Assembly: GCA_014871385.1 (NCBI GenBank)
Contig: CM026426.1
Coordinates: forward strand, 62,969,599 to 63,033,598
DNA length: 64,000 bases
Direction of reading: 5' to 3'
DNA from: Ceratodon purpureus
Taxonomy: Eukaryota > Streptophyta > Bryopsida > Pseudoditrichales > Ditrichaceae
Shown here: positions 22,330 through 35,303 of the stretch, piece after piece
Position numbering within the stretch: the stretch's first letter is position 1
How the letters are laid out: every line of letters begins with the position of its first letter
Notes under the pieces: generated by a model
Database searches by the model: none
The model's input: only the letters and a program-made list of their open reading frames with translations
Told to the model about the DNA's origin: nothing
Program-made: the position numbers and the translations under genes

Positions 22330-24620
22330 GTCATGCTGATTTCCCACATCATTCATGTACTTGTATTCCAGACTGTCGGTCCACATAATGCCTTAGAGTT
22401 AATTTTGCACGATAATCAGCACATAATCATTGTCAGCCAAGTACTTCGATTCTTGTGCACAAATCGACCACATAACAATGACAATGAGCAACCGAGACGA
22501 CGGCAACGTTGACCTCAGTAGTTTAGCGCTAAATTCGTAGTGAAACAGAGAGGTCAACGTAGTTGCTTGAAATGAAATAAAAAACAGATTCTAGCATATT
22601 AGGTACCAATGTATAATCACGGTAACTACCGGAACCAGACTTTCCATAACGGTGCGTGTCATAATAGTATAGAGGGCGTACTTCCAATCATCCGCACATT
22701 GAATGCACCTACAGGACTGTTTTAACGGAAGAGTCCTGTACAAAAGATAATCCAGTGCAGCAATGTGTAAATCGCAGCCGCGGCTCATTCCACGTTTACC
22801 AACAATAAGCAATGTTGGTAGTATAACGGGTCACAGTGGCGACAATTACTTTTGTAACAACACAAGTACTAGTCGAACATAGGACACTATGGAATACAAA
22901 ATTTCTGACTGCACCTAAGAAACCATATTCGGCGTTAGAAATACTAACATAAGGGGACCAAGCCATGTCAACGTCCATTGCCATGATCAAGTACTAAGCT
23001 GATGGATGACTCATGAAAAGTACGGGAAAGAAATACAAAGTTACGAGAGCCCGGTGCTGAAGAAGATGTCCTCACTGTAGCATAAATTAAAAAACGGTAC
23101 GGCACTGCCTGTACTTGGTGCCACAACAAGTGGAAAACTCTAGGCTTCATACCATGAAGACTGACGCAACGATACCTCTGCAGCACCATTTGCTATCACA
23201 AACATGGACACATGTATGGAGCAATTATTGGGTTCTGATTTACTGAAGCTTTGACTAACCCTCACCATGTACGTCAAGAATATACAGGGGACAACACTGA
23301 AACTTGAGGTCGGACTTCCCCTCCTCTGTGATATAAAATGAAAAAATCTGAAATAAAAACTAAGGATCCTTCAGAACATTGACTAATGGTTCAAATTAAC
23401 CAGTACCAATTGTTGATAACCAGAGAAATATGTATAGTACAGGCTGCTCATATGCAATATATTTATTGGTCATGTCTTCCAAAATGTAGGTCCACATAAT
23501 TCCTTATGGTTCATTTCCCATGTTAATCAACACATAGTCATAGTTCAACAAGTACTGACAATGTTGTTCACAAACTGTAACAGGTAACAAAAACGGTGAA
23601 AGACCCCATCGGGGACTATGACAACCTAAATAGGTTAGCACTGAAATTGCTTGGAAACGTATAGGACGAAATAGTAGCTTCACTTGGTTGAAAAATCTGT
23701 TTCTAGCATACCGAGTACCGGAGGATATGCAATGTAACGATCAGAACATCAGTTTTCAGAACGGATGAGGAATAATAGAACAGACCCCTTTGTTCCAATC
23801 ATATGTACAGTGACCGCCCCTGCTAAATCCCTGTATCGCAAGTATATTTCCTAAAAATAAAATGTTTGAAAATAAGTAAACGGTACTCGCTGCTCTGTCC
23901 CCCCTTACCAACAGTAAGCACTGTCGCCTGTCTCAGGGGTCGCATTGGCAACGACTACTTCTGTAACAACTCCGCTAGCAGACAAACGTAGGTCACTCTG
24001 GAAAGCCGAGTTCTAACTATAGTTCGATAACCATATCCAGAAACTGGAAAGAAGAACACAACATGGACAAATATAAGAGCATGATATGGCACTTGAAACC
24101 ACAGTGGTTTGCTAATCGTTCTAATTGACCTCATAAGTATATTTAGTTTCGACAGGTTAATTGTTGTGGCCGTTGCTCAGCAAACAAGTGTAAGTTACAT
24201 TGGATAATGTTAACACAAATACATGCATGTCGACAGCCGTTGCCATGATCAGCTGCTAAGCTGAGGGATGGTTATGGAAAACTAATAAAATTGGCACCGG
24301 GGCATACTTTTCTTGGGTACGGTACCGAAGAGCACAGTGCCACAAAATTAACGGCATTGTCTGTATTTTGTGCTGTTACATTTAGAAATCTCTAGGCCTC
24401 GTACGGTGAAGCCTGATGCAACCAAACCTGTGCACGAGCTTCCTCTACCACGTACATCGATACACGCAGGAAGCACGGTGTGATCGCGGTGATTTAAAGA
24501 AGCCGTGACTAATTCTACCCAGGGATATCACAAAAATACCGGGGACAGAATTCAAAGGAAGGTTTGGACTGTGCAGACAGAATGATATGGAAAAAATAAA
24601 TAAAAATTGTGCAATTAGTT
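22330..24620. repeat. Diverged tandem duplication, unit about 1.1-1.2 kb
   Basis: Unit A (about 22330-23370) and unit B (about 23440-24620) share the same phrases in order: GGTCCACATAAT, TCTAGCATA, TTACCAACA-TAAGCA-TGT, CATGTC-AC--CC-TTGCCATGATCA, then TCTAGGC and a final A-rich tract. Offsets grow from about 1,115 to 1,250 bp through small indels. The copies are strongly diverged and carry no convincing gene. They interrupt the TNP2 locus. Confidence 0.75.
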
Positions 24621-25472
24621 CTTTGGCAAAAACAGGGATCTGTAGAGACAAGGGAGGCGGTAACATACCTCTCAATAAGGCAGTTTGAAGAGGTAGGAGA
24701 CCCGCTTCATTCCGAACTCACGAGCAGGGTCCTCATTCTTTGGTGTGCCACCTCGCTGTACAAAAGCCTCACGGAGCTCTCCCCATCTGACGGATTCGAC
24801 AACAATGACTGGTTCAAGAGGCGGCCTATGCTCCTCTTCTCCGTTGAAAAATTCTCGATTTGCCCGCCATGGATGTCAAGTCGGCAACCACCTCCTGTAC
24901 TAGTTATCATACACAGACTTCTTTAAAGCACCTGATCGACGTGAGACAGTGTTTTTGCCACATGTAGGGCATCCCTTATATCCCTTTGTCACACAGCCAG
25001 CCACAACACCATAGGCCAAGAAGTCATGGGATGTCCACATTAAAATGGCTTTCAGGTAGAAAGATGGAGAGCCCTGGTACGTGGCTGCATTGTGGACATG
25101 GACACCGCGTGACCACAACAGCTGTAGTTCCTCAAGTAGAGGCTGCATGTACACATTGAAATTGTCTCCCGTCACAAAACGCTTCATTGGAATTATGAGA
25201 CTGAGCATTATGAAATGCTTTTTCGTTGTCATCCACAGGGGCAAATTGTAGTTCATCAGAAGTACGGGCCAAGTACTATGCGTTGATCGTTTGACGGAAA
25301 AAGGATTTACCCCGTCAGTAGGAAGACCTAAACGCAGATTTCTGTCTTCTCTCTCGAATTCCTCCCACCATCTCTAGTTGATGAATTTCCACTGATGTGA
25401 ATCGTACGCACCTTTCATTCCGTCATCTGTGCTAGCAAGGTTTGCATGTGCCGCCATAAAGGAAGCCTGACA

Positions 25473-25868
25473 TTAGGAGAAAAATCAGGTCACAAAAAGG
25501 CCGTGTAAGCGGCACGTGAGAGAAAAAAACAGGCGCTGCCCACGTACTTTTCGACGTGGCATGTGAGGTGCCACCGTGGTGCCAGCAACCGCCACGGGGG
25601 CTCGAACCAATGACCTCCGAGCGAGGCGTGTGGAGGGCACATCTACAGTGTCGGGCTGACACAACCTGCCCACTTGGGACCAAAGCCCGAGCCGAGGCAT
25701 TCATGTCTCACCTAATATTCCGAAGACCTTTGTTGTGAGTGCGCCACGCAGTTCTGTGCGGGCAGCAACTCTGGCATCCGCTGCCAGCGGCAGAGGTGCC
25801 CAAAGTAGGGAGTTCACCTAGAAAGGGCAGGCTTACACGGCCTTACTTTGAGCTCATTTTTCTCCTAA
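25473..25868 (-). mobile_element. 396-bp MITE, copy 1
   Basis: The ends are TTAGGAGAAAAAT and its complement ATTTTTCTCCTAA. Inverted ends extend about 40 bp through GGCCGTGTAAGC with a few mismatches. Both sides are flanked by TGACA (25468-25472 and 25869-25873), a likely 5-bp target duplication. It splits the TNP2 coding region between the zinc-ligand block and the core. The interior has the same sequence family as copy 2, in opposite orientation, and includes a pol III B-box-like GGTTCGAGCCC on the minus strand. It encodes nothing convincing. Confidence 0.85.
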
Positions 25869-26736
25869 TGACAGGAGTACTGTACATGCGTTCAAGTCTT
25901 AGAATCAGAGGGAAGTGCCGCAGGACCTTCAAGGGAACTTTGCTCTTTCCTACTGTACGGTATCTATTGGCGCCACATATGGCACACTTATCTAACATGG
26001 AATTCTCGGGCCCCCTGAAGGGCATGCATGTTTTCGGTCCAAGGCATGCGTGAATTGTATCATAGGCGAGACCAAGCTGCTTAAGGGTTTTCGACGCCTG
26101 GTACTCGGACTTCAAGAGGGAGTTCACAGTAGGCAGTACACTGTTGGATAGCACCTCGAAAATCTCGTTGACCAAAGCATTTGAGGCACCATGCGTCCTC
26201 AAACAATTCAAAAGTAGGAGAGTGCTGCTCAGCTAAGTGAGCTTCGCGCCAGCGTAGATAGGAGTGCATGCGCATTCCTCTAACTACTCCTCCTCTGTGT
26301 TGAATGCGGCCTCCATGATGGTCACGTTGTCGTCCAGCTCCGCATCTGCTACTTCAAGTTCAGGGGATTGTGTAGCGTACTCAGCGTTTGCGTCGGTTCT
26401 ATCCCTGTTAATGTCGTCACGGTAGTCATCCTCCATGGCCGCTGCGTGCTGCCCAACCTCTTCCACGTGAACTTGTGCATTTCCCAAGTCGTCCCCATCT
26501 GATTCTGAGGAATCATCTTCATCTGCCGCCGCTGTAGCACCTATGTTCCCCCCCAAAGCGTCATGCATGTGAAAGTCCTGTTGAACCATTCCATGCATGT
26601 CGAGGTTATCATCGACCGGTGCTTGAAACTGCTCTAGAAATCCACCTCTCCGAGTTCCAAAACCCTCGGTGATTGCTTTGTCCCACTCATCGTCAGAGTC
26701 ATCTCACGGCAATCCCTACAAATGATAACCGGAGCA

Positions 26737-27132
26737 TTAGGTGCAAAACGGGGTCTGGAAAAGGCCGTGTAAGCCTGCCTAAAGTAGGTGAACCCCTTGC
26801 GGGCAGCGCCCCTGCCGCTGGCAGCAATTGCTAGAATTGCTGCCCGCACAGAACTGCGTGGCGTACTATGAAGAAAGGTCCTCGAAATAATAGTTGAGAC
26901 ATGAATGCATTGGCTCGGGGTTTGGTCCCAAGTGAGCAGATGCTGTCCACGAGTCACTATAGCTTGTGCCTTCCACACGCCTAGCGGGGAGGTCATTGGT
27001 TCGAGCCCTCGTGGCGGTTGCTGGCACCACGGTGGCACAGTCGGTGCCATGTCAAAAAGTACGTGGACAGCGGCCATTTTTTCTCTCACGTGCCGCTTAC
27101 ACGGCCTTTTCCAGACCCCGTTTTGCACCTAA
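26737..27132 (+). mobile_element. 396-bp MITE, copy 2
   Basis: It is exactly as long as copy 1 and inverted relative to it. The terminal inverted repeats are perfect over about 38 bp, from TTAGGTGCAAAACGG to GGCCGTGTAAGC and the complement. No matching flanking duplication is seen. It contains GGTTCGAGCCC near 27000 on the plus strand. It sits between the TNP2 first exon and the acidic linker, so it probably entered an intron or the decayed gene. Confidence 0.85.
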
Positions 27133-27559
27133 TGGTGACTGGAATAAAATTTCTGAGAACGCGACAATGCAATATTCATTTAATCTCACGTCCTCCTTCG
27201 ACCTAAAACAAGGGCTCTCTTTTACTCCCCGTTGCAATCTGAAAATGAACTCAAATTCCTTGAATGAAGGGGCAGCCCACAACAGCATGGACATTAAACT
27301 GAATACGGTGAGTAAGAGGAGAGAGTTTGAAACATACTCGTGTGCTCCCCCTGTAGTAAGGGTGGCGGCCATACGTCGATAGGTTGTACCGAATTGTAGC
27401 ATGAGTTCTTTGCGAGTGGTTTTCGCCGAGGCAAATGTTGCACGGACATGTCCTGTGCATTTTTCCACGGCGCTCCGCCACCTCCCTTTCCCTTGACTCC
27501 AATTTCCGATCTCGGTTCTTTATCCTACTGTCACTCTCTAGCGGAAGACGGCCTTCCAT

Positions 27560-28227
27560 CACTAATCACTCGGAAATACTGAACAACCTTTACTACCCTT
27601 CTAATTGCGCCTGATATGGAAACAACCCACCCTGATATACGCCACACTCAGTCGGGAATCAGACCCTACAGCAATGGATAAGGAAGCACACCCGCAGAAG
27701 CGCCACAGCGGAAACATGTGGGACTTGCAACTCCGACTACCATCAAAAATGACCAGTTCTCCTCCCCTGCTGCTCGCCATGCCGTACAGAAATGTCGCAA
27801 ATTGGACGATTAGGACTGATAAACTACGTATCTCTCTCTCCATACCCTAAAGGTGCCCGCTACTACGCCATCGCCCAGCACGGTTGCAGATAGAGATTAA
27901 ACAACATGTCTAGACGGTAGCCCCTTCCTGGCCACTGTTGTGCAATCATTGCCCCGGAGTAACGACACCTTGAATACAAATTGAGACTACAAATATGCGG
28001 GAATTCAAAAATGCTTTTTAACATTTTATTCAATCCGTAAAACCGGGAACAGTAGGTTGTGCTCATACAGCATGGCAACTTCTTCTCTCAAGAGGTACAT
28101 AGGATCTACACACAGAGCGCTTGCTCTTCTAGCCAAAAAATATGCATAGGACATAATATGACGACTTATGGATGTCGGTCCATCCATAATGTCACGACAG
28201 ACTGGGCCAATGTCTACTTATATTTCT
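27560..28227. other. No gene seen; presumptive 5' flank of the CACTA transposase
   Basis: Short frames only. This is the upstream side of the TNP2 start on the minus strand. Confidence 0.4.
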
Positions 28228-28647
28228 TCAAGGCATGAACTTGTTGACAAGCATGGCGTAAAGTTCATCCCACAGTGTCTCGCAATCTGCCCACGGTATC
28301 CCTTGCGCTTCCCTGACAGTGAGGAGCAGCATTGACGTGAGAACTGACGCATTCGCTTCGGCAAACTTCGCCTCATCTGAATTCATTAAGCCAAATACAT
28401 CGGACCTGTGCTGTACGTCATGTTCTAGGGGTGGCATATCCCACCACAAATTCAACTTCTGAACGCCTTCTTCTAGAGGTGGCATATCCCACCATGGATT
28501 GATTGCGTCCATCTCTTCAACTGTAAAAAACCTGAGTGAAGGTGTCGAGGTGATTGTGACATATGACGTTGCTGCATGATAGTTCTCGAAAGCTGCCTCG
28601 CCGTTTTCATAAACAGGACCACCATAGCCATCCTGGACCTCCATCAT
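28228..28647 (-). CDS. Hypothetical protein with a duplicated WWDMPPLE motif
   Basis: From the ATG at 28647 (MMEVQDGYGGPVYENGEAAF) the frame runs 139 codons to a stop at 28228. It contains NPWWDMPPLEEGVQ and, 15 residues later, NLWWDMPPLEHDVQ, encoded by a direct DNA repeat of GGTGGCATATCCCACCA. The C-terminus is helical (ANASVLTSMLLLTVREAQG, then LWDELYAMLVNKFMP). Composition is protein-like but I recognise no family. The position upstream of the CACTA transposase on the same strand suggests an accessory transposon gene. Confidence 0.4.
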   Translation of the reverse strand: MMEVQDGYGGPVYENGEAAFENYHAATSYVTITSTPSLRFFTVEEMDAINPWWDMPPLEEGVQKLNLWWDMPPLEHDVQHRSDVFGLMNSDEAKFAEANASVLTSMLLLTVREAQGIPWADCETLWDELYAMLVNKFMP

Positions 28648-28710
28648 GATTGTGTGAACTTGGACACGAATGATCGCCTTAGACTTTACGAATCCAGCTC
28701 TCAGAGACAC

Positions 28711-31700
28711 AGATTTTAGTTCATGGGGCTACCATTCTTCCACCATTGTAAGTCATGCACTAGCAGCAGTCTGTTGCCTGTACCAGGGGATACAGAAATG
28801 TCACTTCAACGAGTCAGCATATTTAGTGAATCACAATCGCATAGTCTGCCGGCAGTGGACAAGGCCATAATCTCAGAAGGTGGCGATGTCTCTGACAGTT
28901 GCCTTAAAACAGAATGAACGCATTGAAGATGGTCTAATATAAAATAGTTATTCCGGATTCAAATTTGTTTGAAGGGAACGAGAATATCCATATCATCGTG
29001 AAGTGCACACTGAATTCATTGTTGTGGAAGAGCTTGTACACCGAGACAGTAGTGTGTGCTACAGTAATTTCGTTAACGCTCAGTACCGCGGAGGATGAAA
29101 GGATATCGTTGCCGCTTTCACACTCTGGCCCGCTGTCCACGTGGTGAGTGCAGAAGCATTACCCGGTTAGTACCTTATAATGTAATAACCGTAGCAGTAT
29201 TATCTGTAAGCGATGGCACCGTAAACAAATGACCGTTTTCACATGAAAATGGAAAACTCTCTATAGTATTTTAATGTTCAGCAAATGGTATTTTATCTAA
29301 TATAATGTATTATAGAGTGAATATGACCAAAATGAAAGACTTAATTTATATGCGACCGTGATTTGTTAGAGTATCCATCAAAATATTATAACAATATATG
29401 TAATTGTACGGTGACCCAATAGAATACTCATCAGTGAAGCCGATGAAGTACTCATTTATGAATATTAGAATGAACTGGGAAATTAATCTAGTGTTTTTGT
29501 AACAAAACATTTCATACTGTCAAGAAAGGAAGTAATGAATATATTACTCTGGAAATAAATGCATCATTAATTAAATGAACGACGTCAATAAAGATGAAAT
29601 ATTACCATACTACCCAGAACTTAGTGTTGGAACATTCGAATCTGAATTGTTTGGAATTTGGGATTGGCCTTTTATATAAAAATATAAATGGACATTGTCT
29701 AATATGTATTTCGTATAAATTTTTACTTCAATCAGAAGATTATGCAATTGTGACACACATATTTGGTTATTCAAATTAACCCCCAAATGCCTGAGCCTAT
29801 GACTACGAAAATAGACTTTGACTTTGGATACTCTATTTTTCCACTATAAATAATGTAAAATATGCATTTTTATTTTTTTTGAGATAGATACACATGTAAT
29901 CTACAAGCAAAAAAATTCTCAAAATTAATGGTTTCATTAGGTAATTATTATAAATTTTCAAATCAAAACAAACAAATAAAAATTCATATAAAATATGGAT
30001 TATATTAAAAAAATATGAAATGTTTACCATAGATGTATATGACAACCAAAAACTTTATACTGGTTACCGTGCTCAAAAATTATCTTTTAATCCAAAAATA
30101 TGATGAAAAACCTAAAACCACGGGAAATCAAGAAATAGCCACGGTTATACCCCTTCATCTTATACCAGCTATAAATCACTCAATTTTAGGTATTTTTCAA
30201 AATTTCGAGTTGGACTGGAAAGCAGATTTGCAAAGCTACATTTCATTAGTGTACCTCAAATGTAAAAAAGATCATCCCGATAGTCAGAATTGCGTTTTAG
30301 CTGTCCGTTTTAAGTAATTTTTGATACTATAGTGGAGTTATTGAAAATTGTTACAGAAAGAAACTTGTTGGATAATCTACAATTCATTCCTCACTTTCGT
30401 TGACTCAAATACAGTGACACATACTCATCACTTGTCTATTATTTATTTATGTTCGAAATTGATGTGTTCCAAATGTTTACTGTACTGCAGAACTTATCAA
30501 TGGTTTAACTACAAGATAAACGCACTGTGTAAATTGAATCTATCAAATTCTCTTGAATAGTCGATATAAATTAAATAAAGGAAAAAAATTTAATTGTGGT
30601 TTCCTAAAAAATTTAAACATTCAAATATTTAATAATGACTATTTTACTTTAAAGTATTCTAATATAAAATTAAATAATGTTAAGTGCTTCATATATATGA
30701 ATGCTACTAGTGGGACCCGTGCCGTTGAGCACGTTGTCATTAGATTAATATTAAGGACTTTTAGAAACTCCAAATAATTTTATTAAAAAAAATTTAAAAT
30801 TAAATATGAAGTATATTATATCCATTCCCCTGTGATGGATTTTGAATTCACGTCGACAATACTGGTTTATTTTACATGGCTGTCTTTGTTGAATCCCATG
30901 AACATATACTGCATGGTGTATATACCCTAGTGAACTTAATGCCGCCACGAATGCCGTAGCGGTCCCCAAGGCACATGCTAAAGGTGTGAGTTGTCTCCTC
31001 GACGGATTCCGGCGTGGAACCGTCGAGTGAGACATCCATGCTCATTTGTATAATAGATGTGTGGTTAATTTGTACGTTGCATTGCAGATCTAAATTCCAG
31101 CAAAAATTGATTAAATACAAGTAATCAAAGTGTACAATCTATAATATACATTGTTTTTTGATTTTAAACTCTCATTAATCATTGATTAATAATTTAAATG
31201 TTCAATCGACATTTCTAAAGAATTACTTCACAATAAATAAAATCTATTTCGAGGTAATTAATTTTTTTGCTATTGAACTTAAAAATGAAGAATAATGTTT
31301 TCATATATACCTCAGTCTTATGGTACCAGAAGATTTGTTCTTGTGATTCATTATGCTTTGAATAATGTTGCAAAAATATTTATTGCCTCCATCAAAATTT
31401 AATGAGGCCCGAAGCGCATGCATTACTCAATGTCATATTAATCTAAATAGTGACTTCTGTTTTTTTAATGCAACTCAATTAAATTTATATAATTAAAACC
31501 AAAAATTTCAAGTTCCATGTAAACCATAATACATATATTACAGGATATAAAAGACGTGGTTTTACAAATTAGTAGATCTACATTTATAGGGCATAAATTA
31601 TTGTCGTATACCATTTGTAATGTTTTTTTTGGATTATCATTGATTGTTGAAATTAAAAAAAAATACCACACGTACTTTTAAACATCTACAAAAATCGAAA

Positions 31701-34700
31701 GCCATGCATTTTAATAGTGTTTGCCCTACACAATACTTCTTTAATAATTATTAATCCTTCTTTTAATCGAATTGTGTAGTATCACGTGAAAAGAGATGGC
31801 CGTTAACATATACGCTGAAGATTCTTGAGCTTGTCGATAGCAATTGATCTCAGGTTATTCTGTATATGGATATGTTCCAATGTGATGTTTTAGGCAGTTT
31901 ACAACTATCAAATCATTTATAACACAACAAGTATGCATCTGATTATATATATCCTCATGATTCTCGCATCAGAACATAAATTACTTTCCATAACTAATTA
32001 AATCGCCTATTAAATGTACCTTTCATAAGATGAAAGTATTTATAAAGCTCCACGTTAATGGTTACACTTGAATGCATTAATTTTCTACACACACTAAACT
32101 ACAAAACCACCAAACCATATCAAAGCAGAATTTGCAATTTCTGGCACTATAATTGTACAACCTCATTTGATAATTTGCAATCCCTACCCCACAACTATAT
32201 CGGCAGAAGCATATGATTTTATCTTCTAATGAGATATGCAATACCATATCACAAGTGCAGATGAAAAGAACGAGGTTCGCGAAGTATTTCATGAGTAATA
32301 CCATGCGAAAATACGGCATTTTATTGCGACATGGAGAGATTGCGAATTTCTTCACCATAGAGGTATTGAGCATTTATGCCACATGAACAATGTGATCGGG
32401 ATGAGTAACTGAATGGAAAAGTTGATTATCCACCTCTTCTACGTCTAGGCACTTCAACACCACCCTTTTAATGTTTGTGAAAGCTTCATTATCTTATGCA
32501 ATACAACCGTGAACGATACTACATTCATAATACTTCGTGTTGCCTTCTTTAAACCTATTAAATCTATTGGTAACACGTGTCTCACGTTTACAAATGCAAA
32601 ATGTGAGGCAACGATACTTTCCACGAATTTCTTGTATCCCAGACCTCAACTTTATCATGTAAGTTATATCATGTAAGTTAATTACATCCACGAACACAAA
32701 CGCTCTATGATTTAAAATTAAATAATCTCTATACACGCCAAATTAGGCTTAATTGGCAAAAATTCTACCAACTCCCTCTCTAATACGTCGACTAGTAAGA
32801 CTTTTATGTAGAATGTGCAATTCTACAGCACCTTATAAAACAAAGGAACATGGAATTTAATAAATTCTTTTTACAAAAGTGTGAAATTGCAATCGTTCTG
32901 CGTTCATACAATACTAGGTAGTGTATATTGCAAATAAAACATTAATACTGGAGTATCGTTTCAAATAGGAATCTTAATTGAGTTCATAAATTTTACACTA
33001 ATATTAGAACTATGAAATTAATTTTGGAGATTAGAAAAGTATATGTGATTGAGGATATATTTAACACTAAATAATTAAATTTTTGCGTTTCATCATGTCT
33101 GCTGATGATGGAGAACGATGACTCTAGAAACTGGAAAGAGTTGTTAGTAAAAGTATATGTAGTTGAGGATTTCTAAAAAAAAACATATATTCCATTCCAT
33201 CACCTGAAATTGTAAAAAAACCATGGAAAATATCATGGATTACATTTCGACTCTCCCAGGCCATGCTTTTGAGGATAGAACGGTCTGAAGAAGAACATTG
33301 TTCTCTTCAGCATTACTAGGGAGCAGCACTACAAATGCAGGTGCAACTCATTGTATAACTTGAATTGTTTAAGAATAAAATGTAGTATTTTAACTGCAAT
33401 TATGTAATATCGAGAAGATACAGTTTATTAACATGTTCAAAATGTAAGAGTACCAGCCATATGCATTAGTTTTCAAATTATTTTCAAGATGTTCTCTGAT
33501 GATATCATTAACTTTAATGTGAATGTTTAGTTTGCATCGGCCGAATTTGCGATATATGAAGTACAATGAAAACACATTGCAAGACATGATTTTTTAGGCT
33601 AGCCTAATGAATTACTTTTAATGTTTTAATTTTTTTTAGGCAAATTATTGGATGAAAAGATAAATTACTAGATACGATGAGGAGAATAAAAATAAAATAT
33701 AAATTAGTTATTAAAAATATAAATGCACAAATTAATTTTTAATAACTAGTAGATACCGAGTAACTGGAAATAATAACGTGGAGCATGATTTGATGAGTAC
33801 TTTGTTTTTTTGCGGTTTCTATGTAGAAATTTACCATGTACTTAAAGAAATAATTATTTAAAAAATAAAACGCTTACATTCAACGTAGTGGTTCTCTTCT
33901 TAGTTATTATAAAATCACGCATTACATTTTTATTATTATTATCAAAAATAATAATGCATTTCTTTCTATACCGTGTATTCACTCGATGCATAAGAATTTC
34001 TAGTTTATATTACGATTTATTATGTATAGCACAAAGCATAGGTATTTAATTTGCCTTATTATTCAGAACCAATTTCTTGTATTAAAAAATATCATCTTAT
34101 TTATGCTTAATTAATTAATTTCAGATTAAAAGAATATTAAATTTATATTGTTTCTACTTCGATTTCACGTTTCTTTGCCGAATTTGATTTTCTGGTTATC
34201 TTTCCAAATAGTATTTTCATAAATATAGTATATGCATCAAGGGAATTTCTATATATTGATAGCCCATGTCTCAGAAATACTACTTTTGAATGAATATTAT
34301 TTGATACTATGGAGTTTCTATATTTCATGAATTTGTATGTTTTGTCTATTACGATAGTAATTAGCATAAGAAAACATTATTTTCTTTTCTTCAATGCTAC
34401 ATATAGTGGAAGGTGAGTTCGACTAAAATTTCAAAGCAATCTTTATCTTTTATAACTTCTTAATCGAATTTCAGTTTTGTAAATGTATATATAACCAATT
34501 CAGCACTTAAAATCCGAAGCGGCCTTTGTTCACGGACTTACTATTTCTACAAGGACAACCTTAAGAACTTGGAAATCTGTTGTTCCCTAATTTGGATAAT
34601 TTATTATCCTACATTTCTAAAGTTCTTTAAATTTGAGTTTTATAAAATCCTGAATGTTCAATTATGAAAACTGTCAGAAACTCATGAACGTATTTTAAAA

Positions 34701-35303
34701 ACGCTTAGTCTTCTGAGAAGGCAATTACATTTTTACGTTAATTATTTCATACCATAATCTGATTTATGTACCTTCTAATAAAAAATAAATTGCTAGAACG
34801 TAAGAAATGCGTAATGAGAAGTTGGGAATTTTGTATAGCAGCGACAAACAAAGTTACCTTCGTGGAAAAATCAAAAAAAGAAAAGCTTAGTTTAAAAATC
34901 ATAAAGTCTCCATTGGCACCGAATAGATTATGCATCTTGCGCATATACCCACAATTAAAAAAACACACACTTTTCACTTTATAATCTTACACTTGGTAAA
35001 GATCCAAAGGTGTGTAAATTGACATGTTATTATTTCAGCTAATAAGGTTCAAGATTTACCGGTTGGAAGTTCCAAAACAGTTGAAATACTGAGAATCTTC
35101 CTCAATGTAATTTTTGGTGTTTTCATGTTTTGGTAATTTAAATCATTAATTTTAATCTTTACCATATCTGTAGTTCAGAATGAATAGGCCTCTGATATAA
35201 TATTTAGACAGAAGGGTATGAAGTGTCCGAGCACCGGGACACAGTATAATAATATTCTCGTTTAAATATTTAAACTACAAATCCTACAGATGATTAGCAT
35301 GAG
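28711..35303. other. A/T-rich, gene-poor block (about 29.2 kb onward)
   Basis: From about 29200 the base composition turns strongly A/T-rich on both strands, with only short Ile/Asn/Lys/Tyr-rich frames. One island at about 30900-31045 (minus) reads MSMDVSLDGSTPESVEETTH then LGDRYGIRGGIKFTR, ending at a donor-like GGTATAT. It may be an exon scrap of an unknown gene. Nothing else is supported. Confidence 0.6.

Larger units (their letters stand above)
19230..27559 (-). mobile_element. CACTA (En/Spm-type) transposon relic
   Basis: In minus-strand order it holds a TNP2 N-terminal exon, the transposase core, DUF4218 and DUF4216. Many in-frame stops, two MITE insertions and a tandem duplication break it. 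CACTA terminal repeats were not located, so the outer limits are those of recognisable coding sequence. The frames at 17412-18133 and 28228-28647 may also belong. The plus-strand transposon gene at 38.2-41.4 kb could be its second gene or a separate element. Confidence 0.75.
24700..27559 (-). pseudogene. CACTA transposase TNP2, N-terminal and core parts
   Basis: The first exon starts at the ATG at 27559 and contains CPCNICLG and LSTYGRHPYYRG (family: CPC...C...H, GRxPxxRG), ending near a GTATGT donor. An acidic linker follows (26640-26284). The next block, 26211 to about 25870, has YQASKTLKQLGLAYDTIHAC and CAICGANRYR, the TNP2 zinc-ligand region. After MITE copy 1 it continues with NLRLGLPTDGVNPF, STWPVLLMNYNLPLWM, FIMLSLIIP, GYKGCPTCGKNT and YRRWLPT-HPWRANREFFNG, the transposase core (Transposase_21 type). 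In-frame stops include TAG at 25374, TAG at 24900 and TGA at 24876. The match to TNP2 order is unambiguous; the gene is dead. Confidence 0.9.

Noticed and set aside
26940..27030. tRNA gene
   Set aside because: Only a B-box-like phrase is convincing; spacing to the possible A box is too long and no cloverleaf or anticodon arm is visible.
26905..27132. Paired frames in the two MITEs that give similar peptides (SSPRGGCWHHGG)
   Set aside because: Similarity comes from the shared MITE sequence; frames are short and have no start or domain.
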